Assembly (NCBI RefSeq): GCF_964340395.1
Contig: NC_135560.1
Span: forward strand, 11,842,098-11,906,097
From: Glandiceps talaboti
Taxonomy: Eukaryota; Hemichordata; Enteropneusta; Spengelidae
Direction: 5' to 3'
DNA: 64,000 nucleotides
Each line of letters opens with the position of its first letter. Positions within the stretch are counted from its first letter, which is position 1. Below the pieces are notes generated by a model that saw only the letters and a program-made list of their open reading frames with translations, did not search any database and was not told where the DNA came from. Made by a program: the position numbers and the translations under genes. Below are positions 36,901 through 51,000 of this stretch, piece after piece.

Positions 36901-39357
36901 AGTTAAAAAGTCTGTACTTCGGGTCTGTACTGTGGTGCCTTTGCATTTATTTATTGTTTTCATTTTTCCTCAGAAATTCAGAACAATGAACCAGACGTCG
37001 AAATGAAAGAATACTCTCCCTTCCATGTTCCCAATTCAATTCCTGGCAAATTTATATGGATTATAGGATTTCCTATAAGCATTGTATTCTATTTCACTAT
37101 CCCTGACTGCAGTCTTCCAAGATGGCGCTCGTGGTTTCTCTTCACATTTTTTATGTCAATGGTATGGCTTGGCGCTATCAGTTACGTCATCATCTGGATG
37201 ATTGACGTCATGGGTAAGTGCGTGTCACGTGACTATAACATCATCAAATCACCATATGCTTGCGTTATATTTTGCGTAGCGTTTATTCTAAAAACAGACA
37301 GACTTGGCGATGAATATTTTCAGGTGCAAATTCTTCAAAGCATCACACATTACTCTTTCATGTGATGCTTCAGACACACACTAACTTTTGTCACCATGTA
37401 TGCAAATTAGACAGCTAGCTCCGTATAAAATCTCCTCATATAACTTTGGTAATGACTTCGTTTTTTCTCATGTATGATACCCTCCTTTTATGTTGTTTTT
37501 TTAAATATTTTTTTTATCAAACTTTAACTGTACATGTAGCGGCGATCATCTCTCTGCTAATTCTATGCTAACTCTATGCTAATTCTATGCTAATACTTGT
37601 AGTATACAGAACCTAAATACCCCACAAATGGGTGATGAGGCGAACACAGAGGACAGAGTTTGTCATGTGTTGCATTAAGCTACGCTTTCGCTTGTGAAGT
37701 CTCGCCTATTTACATACGGTCACAGGACAGTTGGGGAGGGGGAGAGGGTTCTCTCAGCAAGAGCCGGTGTACAATATCTGACATATGTAAATTAATTTAT
37801 ACAATCTATAAGGGTTATGCTTTTGGTTTTGTTATTGTTATTGTGTATGTTGTATGTTAGCATATTTTTTTAGTTTATCTACTGCTCATCTTTGTTTTGT
37901 TTTTTTGTATTTATCGATTTTCCAGTAAATTCAATCAAATAAATTAAGCCATACTACACAAGAGTGGTTTGAGCCCTCCCACCTTTTAACACATATAGAT
38001 TTGTGCCTCTTGATTTGTAAGCTTTATGTAAAATTTGTAAGCTTTATGTAAAATTTGAACCTTGGACTTTTTACCCCTATTGTCGTGCCGAAATATAGAT
38101 AGAGTTTAGACTCCTAGTTTTGGTACATTTGTAGAGTTTGTACAGTATCTCGCACCCTTTACGGTATACCTGTACCCTTTCTCCTTCTATTTACCCCTGC
38201 AACCCCACACTCCACTCCATCCCCATCCCTGGCTACGGAATACACCACATTTACTCGCGAGATTATATTGTAACTCCTCATCACCCACTTTGACGGCGAG
38301 AGTTTCTGTTATCACTTATAGCGTTAAAACAAGCCCGGCCTGTTGTTGGTGTTGATAGGAACCACGTGGTTCGAAATTCTTTAGGAGACCAAACTTGTGA
38401 ATTTATAGGGAACGTCCATACCTAAGTTGAATTCTCGAAACAAAGATGATCTCATCACTCTTTCTCGGGTTGCTTTGCATTCATTTCAAACTTTTATAGC
38501 GTCATATACAGGGTTCCATTAACGGTGGTGTGTTCCAAAATGATTCTTTCTATATTCATAACTACATATAATTATATCAAATCGATTCGTTATTTATCTA
38601 TGTTAACATTCATTTACTTTTATTTGTCATTGAAGGCTTCGTCTTTGGGATTCCGGATATTATAATTGGGTTGGTATTTGCAGCAATAGGCAGTAATGCA
38701 CCAAGTCTAGTTGTCAGTATCTTGGCTGCAAAGAAAGGTAATTATGCCTCTATTGTTATCTTAATTTCGGATTTGTGTGATTCAGACACGTTTACTTACG
38801 AGTTCATATACATACATTATCAGATTATGATTGCTGTCACTGTCTGGCCACAATTTGGCGTGAATATTCTTAATGGGTTACTCTTTAAGTTTAATCGGTT
38901 TGATATTGGGAATTTCAATATGGCGGCCATTTTCCAAGATGGCCACTATGATATATCGTGAAATCTCATATTATACAAAGACGTTAATCATATCTTACCG
39001 CTTTACGTTGAGGGTGTTTACATGTATATAATTGTTTTCATTTTAGGGTACGTTGACATGGCTATTGCAAATGCTTTTGGCAGCAATGTGTTCAACATTC
39101 TACTGTGCCTTGGACTACCATGGATGGTCAGTTCTCTTCTACACCCAATTGATGGTTGGCATGCCATCTGGATCGAACGTGTGAACATGGTTTATATCGC
39201 TGTTATATTGTCGCTATCAGGCTTACTACCCGTACTGTGTTTGGCTTTATCTCGGTGGAAGCTTATACGTATAAATGGCATCATTCTGCTGTTTATCTAT
39301 ATTTTAATAATAACATCGGCAGTACTATACCAAATGCTTCAACGACAATATTGTTGA
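30915..39357 (+). CDS. NCKX/SLC24-like cation/Ca2+ exchanger, divergent, eight exons
   Basis: SLC24 proteins exchange Na+ for Ca2+ plus K+ across membranes. Exons are 30915-31101, 33133-33216, 33556-33659, 34561-34661, 36398-36627, 36974-37213, 38636-38737 and 39047-39357, all in phase, giving 452 aa. The N-terminus NCTP...LPTHLFTEEQLRHGAV and the first membrane helix match the NCKX pattern. Alpha-1 repeat: IPEGVAGATLVAFGSSAGEL (residues 66-85; family SSAPEL). Then FRLDWWPVFRDTSFY, a charged cytosolic loop, and a second helix cluster. Alpha-2 repeat: GIPDIIIGLVFAAIGSNAPS (320-339), then MAIANAFGSNVFNILLCLG (354 onward). The family acids at the SVPD and SNVFD positions are Ser339 and Asn366 here. 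The start is uncertain: an in-frame ATG exists at 30849 and an acceptor-like AG just precedes 30915. Any upstream signal-peptide exon is not visible. Confidence 0.87.
34437..34456 (-). promoter_or_regulatory. Three tandem AAGGTCA half-sites in exchanger intron 3
   Basis: On the minus strand the sequence reads as overlapping TCAAGGTCA units, the extended half-site used by monomeric nuclear receptors (NR5A/ERR class). It lies about 105 bp before exon 4. It may equally be a short simple repeat. Confidence 0.3.
35650..35800. repeat. Degenerate ~27-bp 'tatatgatgtgca' repeats
   Basis: Six irregular copies in exchanger intron 4. Confidence 0.6.
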
Positions 39358-40796
39358 TCAGACAGCGAAATCGACTTTGTGAATTAATGGGTTTTAAAAA
39401 AAATTCAATTTTCTTATTCATGAATGACATTCACCATTCCTGTTTATGTATAATATCATAATGAAATTTACACAAATACAATTAGCTTATTACACATTTC
39501 AATGCAAATGTTATCAAGTCTCAGGACTCCGTCATCAATACGTCAAATGACCGTTTTGGATGTGTATTTAAGAATTTAAAGAAAACTGCATGGGTATAGA
39601 TATTGTTATTAAAATTTGCAAATTGGTTCTACTTAGTATTTCAATATAATCCCTTTTATGGTATTTACACATTATGGATTGATATACGTGAATCACAATG
39701 ATAAATGCATATGATGGAAAAAAAATTAAAACTAAGCATATGTTATCCTATAGATAGTTCCATTTCCGCGTCAGAGGATGGATGTCAATCACGCCAGCAG
39801 TTGCGTTCCACTGCCTCTCAACACATTGGAAATAAGAGAAGCAATTCCAGACAGTGCATGATGTTATGCTTCGATTTCAAATGAAATATAATTCTTATCA
39901 TAAAACCTAAAACAGCTTGCTTAATTTCTGTCTTGCTTAAGTCCTGATGGAACGCACAGAAATGGTGTTCTCGGTGAAATGTCGCAAGACAAGGAATGGT
40001 CCCACGATAAACCAACGAAGGAGCATCATCTTATCAATTCCTGGTACACATATTGCAACCTTTTTCTCATGACCAAGTCTATTTTATGAATGGTTTATTC
40101 ACAGAACTTTCAACATATGCTTAATATGGTATGTTTTGTGCTATAAAAGAAAAAATTTATCCTTGTACTAAATATTTTGCTCTCAAACATTAATCATTTC
40201 TTCTACAAATGTATTGTTCCTATGTCACCTGTGGGCCACCGTAGGTATGTCACTTTCGTTAGAATTTAAAATGTTCATTTTCTTTTAAACCACAAAGGGG
40301 GAAAATCGAAATGAAATTCTTTTACCAACAAATTTATATGCATCTATGTTCTCAATTCACCTATGATAGAATTTAAGCTCTAAAGTTGGTTTCTCTATTT
40401 ATAAATGGAAATCAATGTCATTGACAAATGAGTGTTCAACATTGATATGAAGGAAACATAAAATTAACCCGGCTTATCTATATTTTTTAACGTAATTCCG
40501 TCTTTATCCACAAGTCATTAACATAAGAAGTTATCCTGCCCAAGAGAGAATCTGGGCAGAATGCCATTGTGTAGATCCAAGGTAATCTATGTATAGTATG
40601 ACTGTACGTATCAAAGTTTGATGTTTACCTGCATTTGTTTGGTTTATGTAAAAGCAATTGTTATTAATCTTACATGGAGGCTTGGTGCTGTTAAGTTGCA
40701 TGTGAAATATTTACAACTATTTTACTAAATCTTTCAATAAAATGCTGTATCACAATATGCCACTAGTGACTATTCAAGGTCCCAATATGAGTTATC

Positions 40797-40834
<38 letters not shown>

Positions 40835-40835
40835 G
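40797..40835. repeat. (TTG)n microsatellite
   Basis: About 13 TTG units. Confidence 0.95.
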
Positions 40836-40943
40836 ACGTCGTCATTTACTTTCAGATAGTTATATAAATTGAATTGATATGTTGATTCACACTCAGTTTA
40901 CAAAGTACTCATTGAATTTCGATAACCTTGGCTCATTCCTTCA

Positions 40944-41078
<135 letters not shown>

Positions 41079-42745
41079 ATAAATACGACAAAATAGATAT
41101 TTGGGGAATCTTTATTGTCATAGGGTAGTTTCAAATCGTACATTGCAAAGAATTAACAATGTAGTATAAATTATTATTTACTTATTTCACTATATACTGA
41201 TAATCTTCGACGGTAACTTTTTGTCTCCAAGTAACGTTACCAAGAACATATTTTCTAACACTATTCACAATTAAAAAATTCCAAAATTGGTGTTGTTTGA
41301 TATCGAAGGTTCAATCGATGAGATGAAATAACTAAAAGGCTAATAGTAACGAGGTCTCTTCTTATACGGTTTTGACATATTCAATCAAAATATGACACAG
41401 AACGGAGAAACAAAAAGTATCTCCTAAACCTCAAAAGTTTAAAGTGATACAATGCCAAATGTCGAGTAAACTATTAACAGTAATTTTAAGCTACCTGTAA
41501 CAATTAGTACTCTCAAATCTTGCATCTATTTCTGTATATCACTGAAACAATGTTGACAGTCAATAACAATAAAGGTTCATACTACTTACGAAACAGTCAT
41601 TCCCTAAGTCTTGGAATAGTATTTGGTTATAATTGACATTGATAATTATGTTAAGTTTAAGATGCTAGAATATCTATCATCAAAGGGGATTTACTTCGTT
41701 AAATTAATATCGCATTGTCATTGCAATTAACAACTGTACTCCAATGACGTAATGCCATTCTCAAATGACGTCATCATATCGCAAATATTGCCAAATTTCA
41801 CACTACGTGTATGCAGAGTACAACCAACATATTCAGATCAAGTTATTGCATAATAGATTTTTAAAACAATATAATTACCCATTCATTACAATATAATTAC
41901 ATATTCATAGCCATATAATTACATATTTAAAACAATATAATTACTTATTAAATACAATATGATAACATATTCACTTGACAAATAATCCAAATTAAAGATG
42001 ACATACATTTTACGACAAAAAATAAATTCATGTAAAGTTTCGTGGAAAAAAATCTATGAAACGTACGTCATATGTATAGTACATTTAACAATGAACGTAA
42101 CGAACACGATATAGATATATAAACTTCTTATACCTTTCAAAGTCCCGATTGAATTATTTTGATATCTATACATGTTTATCTGATGGGAAATAAATTCCTC
42201 AAATTAGCAAACATGAAATTCGGGGAAAAATAGTAAATTTCAAGTCAATGTTAATAAGTTAAACTAACAGCCTTAACTTACTATCACAAGTAGTCAATCA
42301 AATTCACGTACCACTTGGTAAAGACTTGGCGGCCATTTTGTATTAAAAGTAGTGTCTTACGCTTGTTGGAGAATGCTGTAATAATTTTCTTGTTGCATCA
42401 TTTGCCCATTCATATTCGATCAGACTATCGTGATTACTGATCTGATAGATTGACGATGCTGTATTGTCAATCTCATCCTAACACGTGACCATGAACTAAA
42501 TATCGTATTTTAATTTTATTATTTCCTTTTTAAAATGACAGTGCCATAGCATGGTCGTCTCCAACGGTGTACACTTTTTATTTTTGCGACGACAATGCGA
42601 CATCTGCTATTGAACATTATTAACGTTTAGAGGGCGGTAGTACTGCAATAAACTTATTTGCTGTGAATTTGTGTCGCCCGATACCTCTTGTGTGCATGTT
42701 GGCCAGTAGATAACCATATTTTTACGTGACGTCATTAATGTCCTC

Positions 42746-45700
42746 TTAGTTGGTACACAGTACTTCTCTGACGTGAGCTTGTCTTATAGAAAACATCATT
42801 GATAGGTCGATATTTAAGGTGTATGGAATAATCCTTTGCATGTCATTCACATCAAATGATTTTAATTCTAAGCTGATATATCTTTCGAATAATTCGGGAT
42901 CTCCATCCAATGCAATCAACATTTCCCAATCTGTAGGTTTCCTCAGGGCCCCTTTCACAAGACGATATATGCTTTTCAGTTTCATCTTTTTGTGGACGGC
43001 TTTGTCTACCTCAAGACCAATTGATTGCTTCTGTAAATTATCTTCTACATGGTTGATGATATGTACGGATCTATACGGCCATTCATCTAACATGATGGTC
43101 CACAAAACGACCTCTCGCGGCAGAAAAAGTGGACCTCCTAAAACTTTAACCATGTGTGCTGTCAGGCAAAGCAGGTTGAAAATGCGTCGAATATTTCTAG
43201 GGTTAGGAGAAATGTATTTCACCAAGCCACCATCTTCGAACTCTCTCAGAAGATCATTCATGTATTGGTCCTGGTAAATCATATCTCTGCCAAAGACCTT
43301 GACCTCCAAAAGCTCCCTCTCTTCCCCATCCTTTTCGTCGTGTGACCAAGAAAGCGAGGAGGAGTGAACACTAGAAGATGGTTTATACGTTGATGCACGC
43401 GGCTCTTCTGTCACATTTTCCTCATCAAGAGCTCGACGTGGTTCTTTCTCGTATTTGTCAAGGTAGTAAGCATCTTCGATCAGCGACTCAAGAAACTTGT
43501 TTGTTTTACTGCTAGTCATCAGTGGGATACTGAACGGAATCTGGATCAGTTTCTTTAGGTATTGACTGCCAGTCCAGTACGAACTCTTGGCAACGGCACC
43601 AAGATTTTGATCGATAGCTTGTACGACGATTCGTGGATCGATTGCCAGTATGCAGATGAAGGGTGATCGCTTATCAGACATGAGGATATTGATAGCATCT
43701 ACGACATCGACGATTTTCTTTGGAGGACATCGGTCAAGTTCATCTACCGTTATAATAACTCGAATTGGTTTCTTTTCATAACCAGCAATCCAATTGACCA
43801 AGCTCGATGCAGTCAGCACCTCGCATTTGATGTCACCCATGAATCCTAGTTTCGTCGAGAAATCTGGTTTGCTCATCATTTTCTCAATCTTCGATTGTTG
43901 AGAGTACAGGAAGATGATCAACCCACTCCAGATACCCTTGATGTTGGTCACCACGGCAACACCCATGATGGTTGCAAGTGTTCCCCCGACTGCAACGAAA
44001 CCGAACGAAGTGTCCTTTTTTTCTGATTTCATCGAAATTACGCCAATTCCTAACAATACTGCAATGACAATTACTATGATGATTGCCACAAGTAAACAGA
44101 TGAATAAAGTTAGCACGGAGATGGAAAACATTTTAAAAAGAGTTGTCTTCCGCATTTCATATTCGTCATTCTTTCCTCGCGATGTTTTATCACGGCGGAA
44201 CTGTACCCGTTGATGTTCTGATGGCGTTGTCATGATCCTAAAAAATCGTGTTTTCCAATAGCCGGCATAGCCTTCAACGCGAGAGACAAGCTTGGTTACA
44301 ATGCCAGCCCACAGTGTGTCACTACCTGCGTACTCCCAGGCGTTGAACTTGACGAAGATGAAGTCCATTTCATCAGTTTCAAAGTAAGGAGGAGCTTTGG
44401 GTGGTAGGTAGAAAATGATCATGAGGAGAAGGCGAAAATCTCTCCAAAGACTAGTTTTAGTCGTATTGTATCGCTTCTGCATATCACTCAGGAAGTCTAC
44501 CGAAGACAAAAGAAACACCAGTCAATGAAAAACTAACAGTAAAATATATCAAATATTCCTGCTACATGACAATAACATTATGATAGCAGTCCAAGAGAAA
44601 AAAAAATGTTCTGTGAAGACCAGCATGTCACGACACAACAGTATTTGGCTTATATACAAATCTTAAAAGGTGTTGCATGGACATGACATACCTCACATAA
44701 TTACAACTTAATAATCTAATATAAAATCTTGCTGAGTAAAGTTTACGTTGCGAACAATACTAAACTAATCGCAGATCTAGACTTAGATACGTAAAGGACC
44801 AGGTAATATAATAACTGGTACACTTACCGGTTACACATTTTAGCAAATACGATTTTCCAGACCCCCATGGTGCATATATGCCAACCGTCAAAGGAGTTGA
44901 TATAGCTAGACAGTATAACGCATTGGAAAGACTTCTTGCATAAATGTTGAGACTTGTTGACCCCTTTATAAAGTCACTGTCGTTACGAAGGTCGTACCCA
45001 ATAGAATGTGGTTCTGTTACTGCATAGATAGAATGGAGAAATGTGATGAGTAGATTAATTAGCCAAGAGTTAATAAACGATCTCATCATTTAGCGTGAAA
45101 AGTATGAAACTTTCACGAAATAAACTTATAATATTAATATTCGGGCGGGGGGGGGGGGGGTCATTCAGTGTGAAGTCACCATATAGGTAATGTTAAACCA
45201 CTGACATTAATGAGGGGTTACATATACTACTGTGGAAACCGAGGTTTAGGGTTACTTAGATTGACACAAACTAAAAGATTTGATGTTCGATATGGTATAT
45301 TACACAAGTGGATGATAGAGGTGCCTTCGTTTTGCCTCAGACAAGTAACACGTGTTATATTGCTTGTCTGTGGTTTTACTTATAAAACAACCCTGTAATC
45401 AAGATTGTGTAAACACATGGAAATCTAAAAATGTACACTATTTGATCACTGAGGTTATCAGAAATGACACCCTAATGTGAGTACAATTAAACCAACGTCC
45501 ACTCAAGAGCTGTTATCAACATGTCTTAAAATAATAGTTTGTATCAAGTTCGGTTTCCACTGTCGTAACTCTTCCACAGCATAAAGTCGCCGGAACTTTG
45601 ATTCGGGGAAAAAACTTTTCTTCGAAGAAACTTCTTTTAAAAAAAATCAAAAAAATCACAAACTGGTAGGAATTGCTCCCAGTGAATTTTTCTACTATGC

Positions 45701-46781
45701 AGACATATACACAATCACATTTTAAACTTAAATGTACATATTTATCTTTCCTATAACATCAAACATATAAAGCTCTTCCACCTATAAACCACCACCTTGC
45801 TCAAAACCTCAAGAGCATACTACTTTTCCAATACGCACATCAAATGTTGTCCTTTCCCTCATCCTACAAGTAATTCCTAACATAATACGTGTTGGCGACT
45901 TACATAACGATTCGTCTTCTGGATCAATCATTCTGTACTGTGCAAGCCGTTTCATTCTTTTGCTTGCACACTCCAGGGGCACTTCATTTGTTCGATTCTT
46001 AACATGCTTCAATTCAGGACTTTTCTTCATCAGGTAAACTGCAACATCGTCAGCGTCACATTTCAAAGCTATATGAAGAGCAGTGTCCTGCATCGACAGG
46101 ATGAATAATTTAAGCCATTTGGAAACCCACCATTTTGAATGGTGCATTGTGGGAAATTTAGTATCATTCAATTGATAAGCACTGTTGTAAACAACCTGTC
46201 GCGTTGTATGTGACAACATATGATTTAGTCTTGGTTACCAAGACCATACATTTAAAACAGATTAAACTGAAGACCTTTCTAAGAGCTTCCATTCCAAATT
46301 GTTCTCCTTATAGATGTTTATCGAATACTGACTAAAATGACTTTCGATTAATCACTTACCCCTGTGCTATTCAAGGCTTTGAGGTCATTTTCACAATATT
46401 CTGATATAACCAGGTGTTCCATCATATCAACATCATTCTTCATTGCTGCTGCAGACAAATCATTTGCCTGTAGTCAAAAAAGAAAATAGTGCATTGAACA
46501 GCGCCCTCGTTGTTAATGAAACGGTGATGCAAATGTGGACAACTACGGCTATGGTATTTCGAAATCACAGTTCCTTCTTGTCAAAATTGTAACACTTCTC
46601 TTGTTGCATACCTTATCAACTGGCAACTCGTGACGTTGAAGTTTAATAGAGATGTTGAAGAGGTCTTCATCTTTACCCTCTGTCAGTAGAGATGGCGGCC
46701 CAGCACTTGCATCGTGTTTGTGGAAAAACGCCGTTAGGATTAAATAAGTCGCACCTCCAGCATCAGCCAGCGACTTCTCAT
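42746..46781 (-). CDS. Ankyrin-KAP P-loop NTPase, copy 1 (5' end not resolved)
   Basis: KAP NTPases (Kidins220/ARMS, NKPD1 and bacterial relatives) are membrane-anchored P-loop ATPases. Exons on the minus strand are 46612-46781, 46360-46467, 45904-46087, 44828-45019 and 42746-44496, in phase, about 801 aa. Exon 1 seen here: unassigned region SLADAGGATYLIL...IKLQRHELPVDK. Exons 2-3: two ankyrin-like repeats (ANDLSAAAMKNDVDMMEHLV; DTALHIALKCDADDVAVYLM). Exon 4: Walker A APWGSGKSYLLK. The large last exon has FNAWEYAGSDTLWAGIV, two hydrophobic helices (LFKMFSISVLTLFICLLVAI and the segment ending GLIIFLYS), Walker B VIITVDELDRCPP, AIDPRIVVQAID, a Ser-rich linker and ISPNPRNIRRIFNLL. The first visible exon starts with two bases of a split codon, so an upstream exon is expected unless translation starts at the unspliced ATG at 46812. 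Confidence 0.88.
45145..45160. repeat. Poly(G) run
   Basis: More than 12 G residues in KAP copy 1 intron between ankyrin and P-loop exons. Confidence 0.85.
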
Positions 46782-47373
46782 CTGATTGAAATGTAATAAA
46801 AAACACATACAAATGAAAGTTTGGTACACATTTTGTGAAATCTCGTTAGATTATTCATTAATGACGTATGTGTCAAGAGAGGTGAAATAATCTTCAAATT
46901 CACGTAACTCGAAAGTGATCTTGAAAATGTTCTAAATTTTCTCCATTGTCTGCTTCCGACGAGCAAAACACCTAAACGGAATGATTAACTTTTGCATGTA
47001 TACGTGTTCATCAGGTCACAATAAATAAATAAATAAAAATACCTGTCAAAATCGCGCGACTGTGTGAACTAATATAATGTAGTAATACCTTGAATGAGTA
47101 AAATATACAGTAACAATTTGTAGACTTACTCAATTCAGTAGGATTCACAAATAAGTTGTTTCCAAATAAATTTGTATAACTCATGAAATGTTTGATCTAG
47201 TTACATGCATGGAGTTATTATGAAACCCATTGCGGCAAACAGAAATACAAAAAAAATCGAGAGAAAAAAAGACAAACTGCTCAAGAAATAGAAATTTGCT
47301 TGTTGGAAGCAAGTACTCAAGTTATCTGTGACTTTGAGGAGTCATGAGCCTCATTTTCAATTCCTAAAGGTCA

Positions 47374-47993
47374 TTATCCGTTGACATTGTCCAATAGGAG
47401 GACTTGGTACATACGAAAGCCTACACCTCCGGACCACTCCATAGACCATGGATGTCCGTTATATCCTAGTGTTGTAAACAATCGCCATTTGATGGATTGG
47501 TCAGCTAAACATTGGATTTGTCCGGAATCTATACCATATGCACCAAAATCAAATTTCCATGCAACCATTGGGACGCCCTCTTTAGGCTGAGGAGGTTCAG
47601 TCTGAAATTAAAAGGAAATAGGAGTCTGAAGACTTTCTTCAGTAGTGTAAATATAAAAGGTGTATCCTCTAATTTCCTCATTTTGCAAATAGAATATTAA
47701 TTAATGTTAATTAACTTTCTATGTTTTTCAAATTTGAAAAAAATGGAATATTCAGCGAATCAATATCTAAAACACGTATGTGTGTAACAACAACAACAAC
47801 AACAACAACAGCAACAACAACAACAACAACAACAACAACATCATCGTCATCATCATCATCATACTAACAATGATAACATCAACTAGTAAACCAATACTTG
47901 TAGACACACACACACATAGACACACACAGACACACAGACACACACACACACAGAGACACACACACACACATACATACATACATACATACATAC

Positions 47994-48024
<31 letters not shown>

Positions 48025-51000
48025 CATACATACATACATACATACATACATACATACATACATACATACATACATACATACATACATACATACATACATA
48101 CATACATACATACATACATACATACATACATACATACATACATACATACATACATACATACATACATACATACATACATACATACATACATACATACATA
48201 CATACATACATACATACATACATACATACATACATACATACATACATACATACATACATAAATAAATAAATAAATACATACATACATACATACATACATA
48301 CATACATACATACATACATACATACATAAATACATAAGCTTACACCTTAAATATGGGAACAGAATTTGGAAAATCGTTGCTATTAGGACTCTTTCATTTT
48401 GCGAGTTCTAATCTACAGTTCTAATCCACTGATGCTAACAATAGCAATGGTCGAAAGACTTTTTCCCAAAAGCAGTTTGAGGTAACGCGAATACGTTCGT
48501 TTTTGTTACCCTCACAAAATATAAATATTGAATTATTTATATACCTGATATTACAATACAAATATCATTGTGGTCCGTATACTGTATATAGCAATAGTTC
48601 TGTTTGACCTTTGACATAACGATTCTAATCAGGAATCAAGTCACATGACCCCGATAAAGTATTTTAAACTAGGTGCTCGATGAGTATTTTCTTCTAGGAC
48701 GCTGCTTTATCACATTAGTATACAAAAGACTAATTCTTAAAGGGTCACGAGCTGAGTGTATACGTGGGGGGTGTTACTAATTGAGGGGGTACTCGCAGTA
48801 TTCTACTATGCTTACTGAAATATACTTAACTATCAGTTGTAATTGACTGAACTCAAATCTGATAATGATTTTTACGGCTGACGATTACTATTCAGACGTA
48901 CCAATGCTGCATTCAAAAAAACTTCCTAAAGGCGACAAAACGATTTAGATAACTTGATACATATTAAATCTTCTCCATATCGTACTGTCATTCATTTCAC
49001 TCAAATTGATTTATATTATCATATTAATTTTGACATTGCTACTTTAAGGTAAAGGTTCATCTTTGAACCCCCTCCCCCCGCCCCCGCATTGTTTGGATTC
49101 CATGAGCTATTTTTACGTTGTCGTGACCGTGTTGGTGTGAACCTTGTATACAAGTAGTGTGATAGCTGGTAGATGCGGGTTATAAACTACACGTGTATGA
49201 ATGTACTTGCATACAAATATCACACATTCAATCCACTTGTAATAATCACATGCTCATGGAATTTTGTTGTGATTCTTACCTAACCAGCCAACCAACCAAC
49301 TTACTGACGTACCTACCCACGTGCCTATTTACCAATTTGCCTATCTACTAACCCACGACATATGTCATATAGTACTCATTCGTTTACTCATCCATCCATC
49401 CATCCACCTACCTAGAGCTACTTACCAACCTACCTACCTACCTACCTACCTACCTATCTGATTAAAATGTGATGAGGTGAAAGCGGCTAGATGTCTTTAT
49501 TTACCTCTATTTCTATCGTTTTGTGTCGTTTGTTTTGTTCGGGGTGATCGCCGCCTTCGATCTCCCAGTAACATGTACAAATAAACGACATAAATGATGG
49601 AAATAGAGGTAAATAAAGACATCTAGCAGCTTTCACCACATCAGATTTTAATCAGATTGACTACCTACCTACCCAGACCCATCTCTCTAGCTACCCTACT
49701 GCCCACGTTCTCCTTAGCCGTTCGTCTGCCAACCCGTTTTCGACAACCCACCAGACCACCTACCCACCCACCCACCCACCCACACAGCAAATTAGGGACA
49801 CGTACAATACGTAAATTGTCTTGACTGACACTAACGTTTTTTTCCAAATAGTTATTAGTTCGCACGCTTACATTATTAGTATGAATAATTTGGGCATGAG
49901 ACTTATTTCGACTTTAATGTAGGTCACACTCAAGAGTTCTCAACAATTTATAGTCCATGTACGTAAAAAACACAAAAATGAAATAATATGCGATATTAAT
50001 AAACTTTTAGCTATTTAATCCATCCATACTTCATTAAAGTTTATAAGTTGTCACTGAAGATTCGTCATATTTTGAATTTACTTATGATGTATAAGGTATT
50101 TAATATATTAATATTAAGATCTAGGCTAATTAATTTTAGTATTTGACCTTCACATAAGTACTATAATCGTTACGCCAAATCACTTCTTACTTAATAATTA
50201 AGACCACTTCAAAAATAGTTTAGGTATAGTAAAGTCTCATACTCTCGCGTCTCATATACAAAAATTACCTTGTCATCTGAATTATGTTCAGCCATCCACG
50301 AATGATAGAATGACCCGGCTCTCCATCCACATCGCATACCAACAACCTTGTGTTGTTCACCTCGTTCGTACTGGCCATGCTTCAGTGAATACTTGAGTTT
50401 AACAGCTTCACGTTCACGGTCAGCGATGTTCAAGATGAATACCCCACCCTCTTCTTGACTTTTACAGAAACGCTAAATGAAAACAAACGTAATCACCGAT
50501 AAATACTTTGAGTGTCTGTGTACACTTATTCTTTTATTTATACTTCTAATATATCCAACCCCAATTACGAATTTCATGTCTGAAACCTTTCAGTTTAAAA
50601 AATACAATACCCTTGCATTGTAACAGTATACAATGCCATTGCAGTGTAACAGTTAAAGGGGCACAAGCTGAGTATATATCATTGGCGTAGCTGTTCTGTA
50701 TATTTAAAAGGTATTTGCATTACCGTACCTACTGAAGCACACTTAACCATCACTTGAAATTGATTGAACCTAAACCTGGTATTCAGATATAACTTGTAAA
50801 CGATCCTAATTACAACGATCCGGTGACGAAATTAATCATAGGTATAGAACTGTTCAAAGAACCCCTACTATGAAATCAACTGTTTTAACAATGCAGAAGA
50901 CAATTGTAGTAATGTCATAAAATGCATGTATCGATATTAGCATATTATACTATAATAGTTTACTCAAGGTTTCATGGAAGTATTATCACTTGAGTAAAAA

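Noticed and set aside
46778-46966. 62-codon ORF upstream of KAP copy 1 as the missing first exon
   Set aside because: The short conserved block there keeps similarity to copy 2 in a different frame, without consistent donor sites in both copies, so I could not justify an exon.
47767-48335. Long open frames of Met-Tyr-Val-Cys and Thr-Tyr-Ile-His repeats on both strands
   Set aside because: They are simple translations of the (CATA)n microsatellite, open in several frames on both strands, with no other coding evidence.
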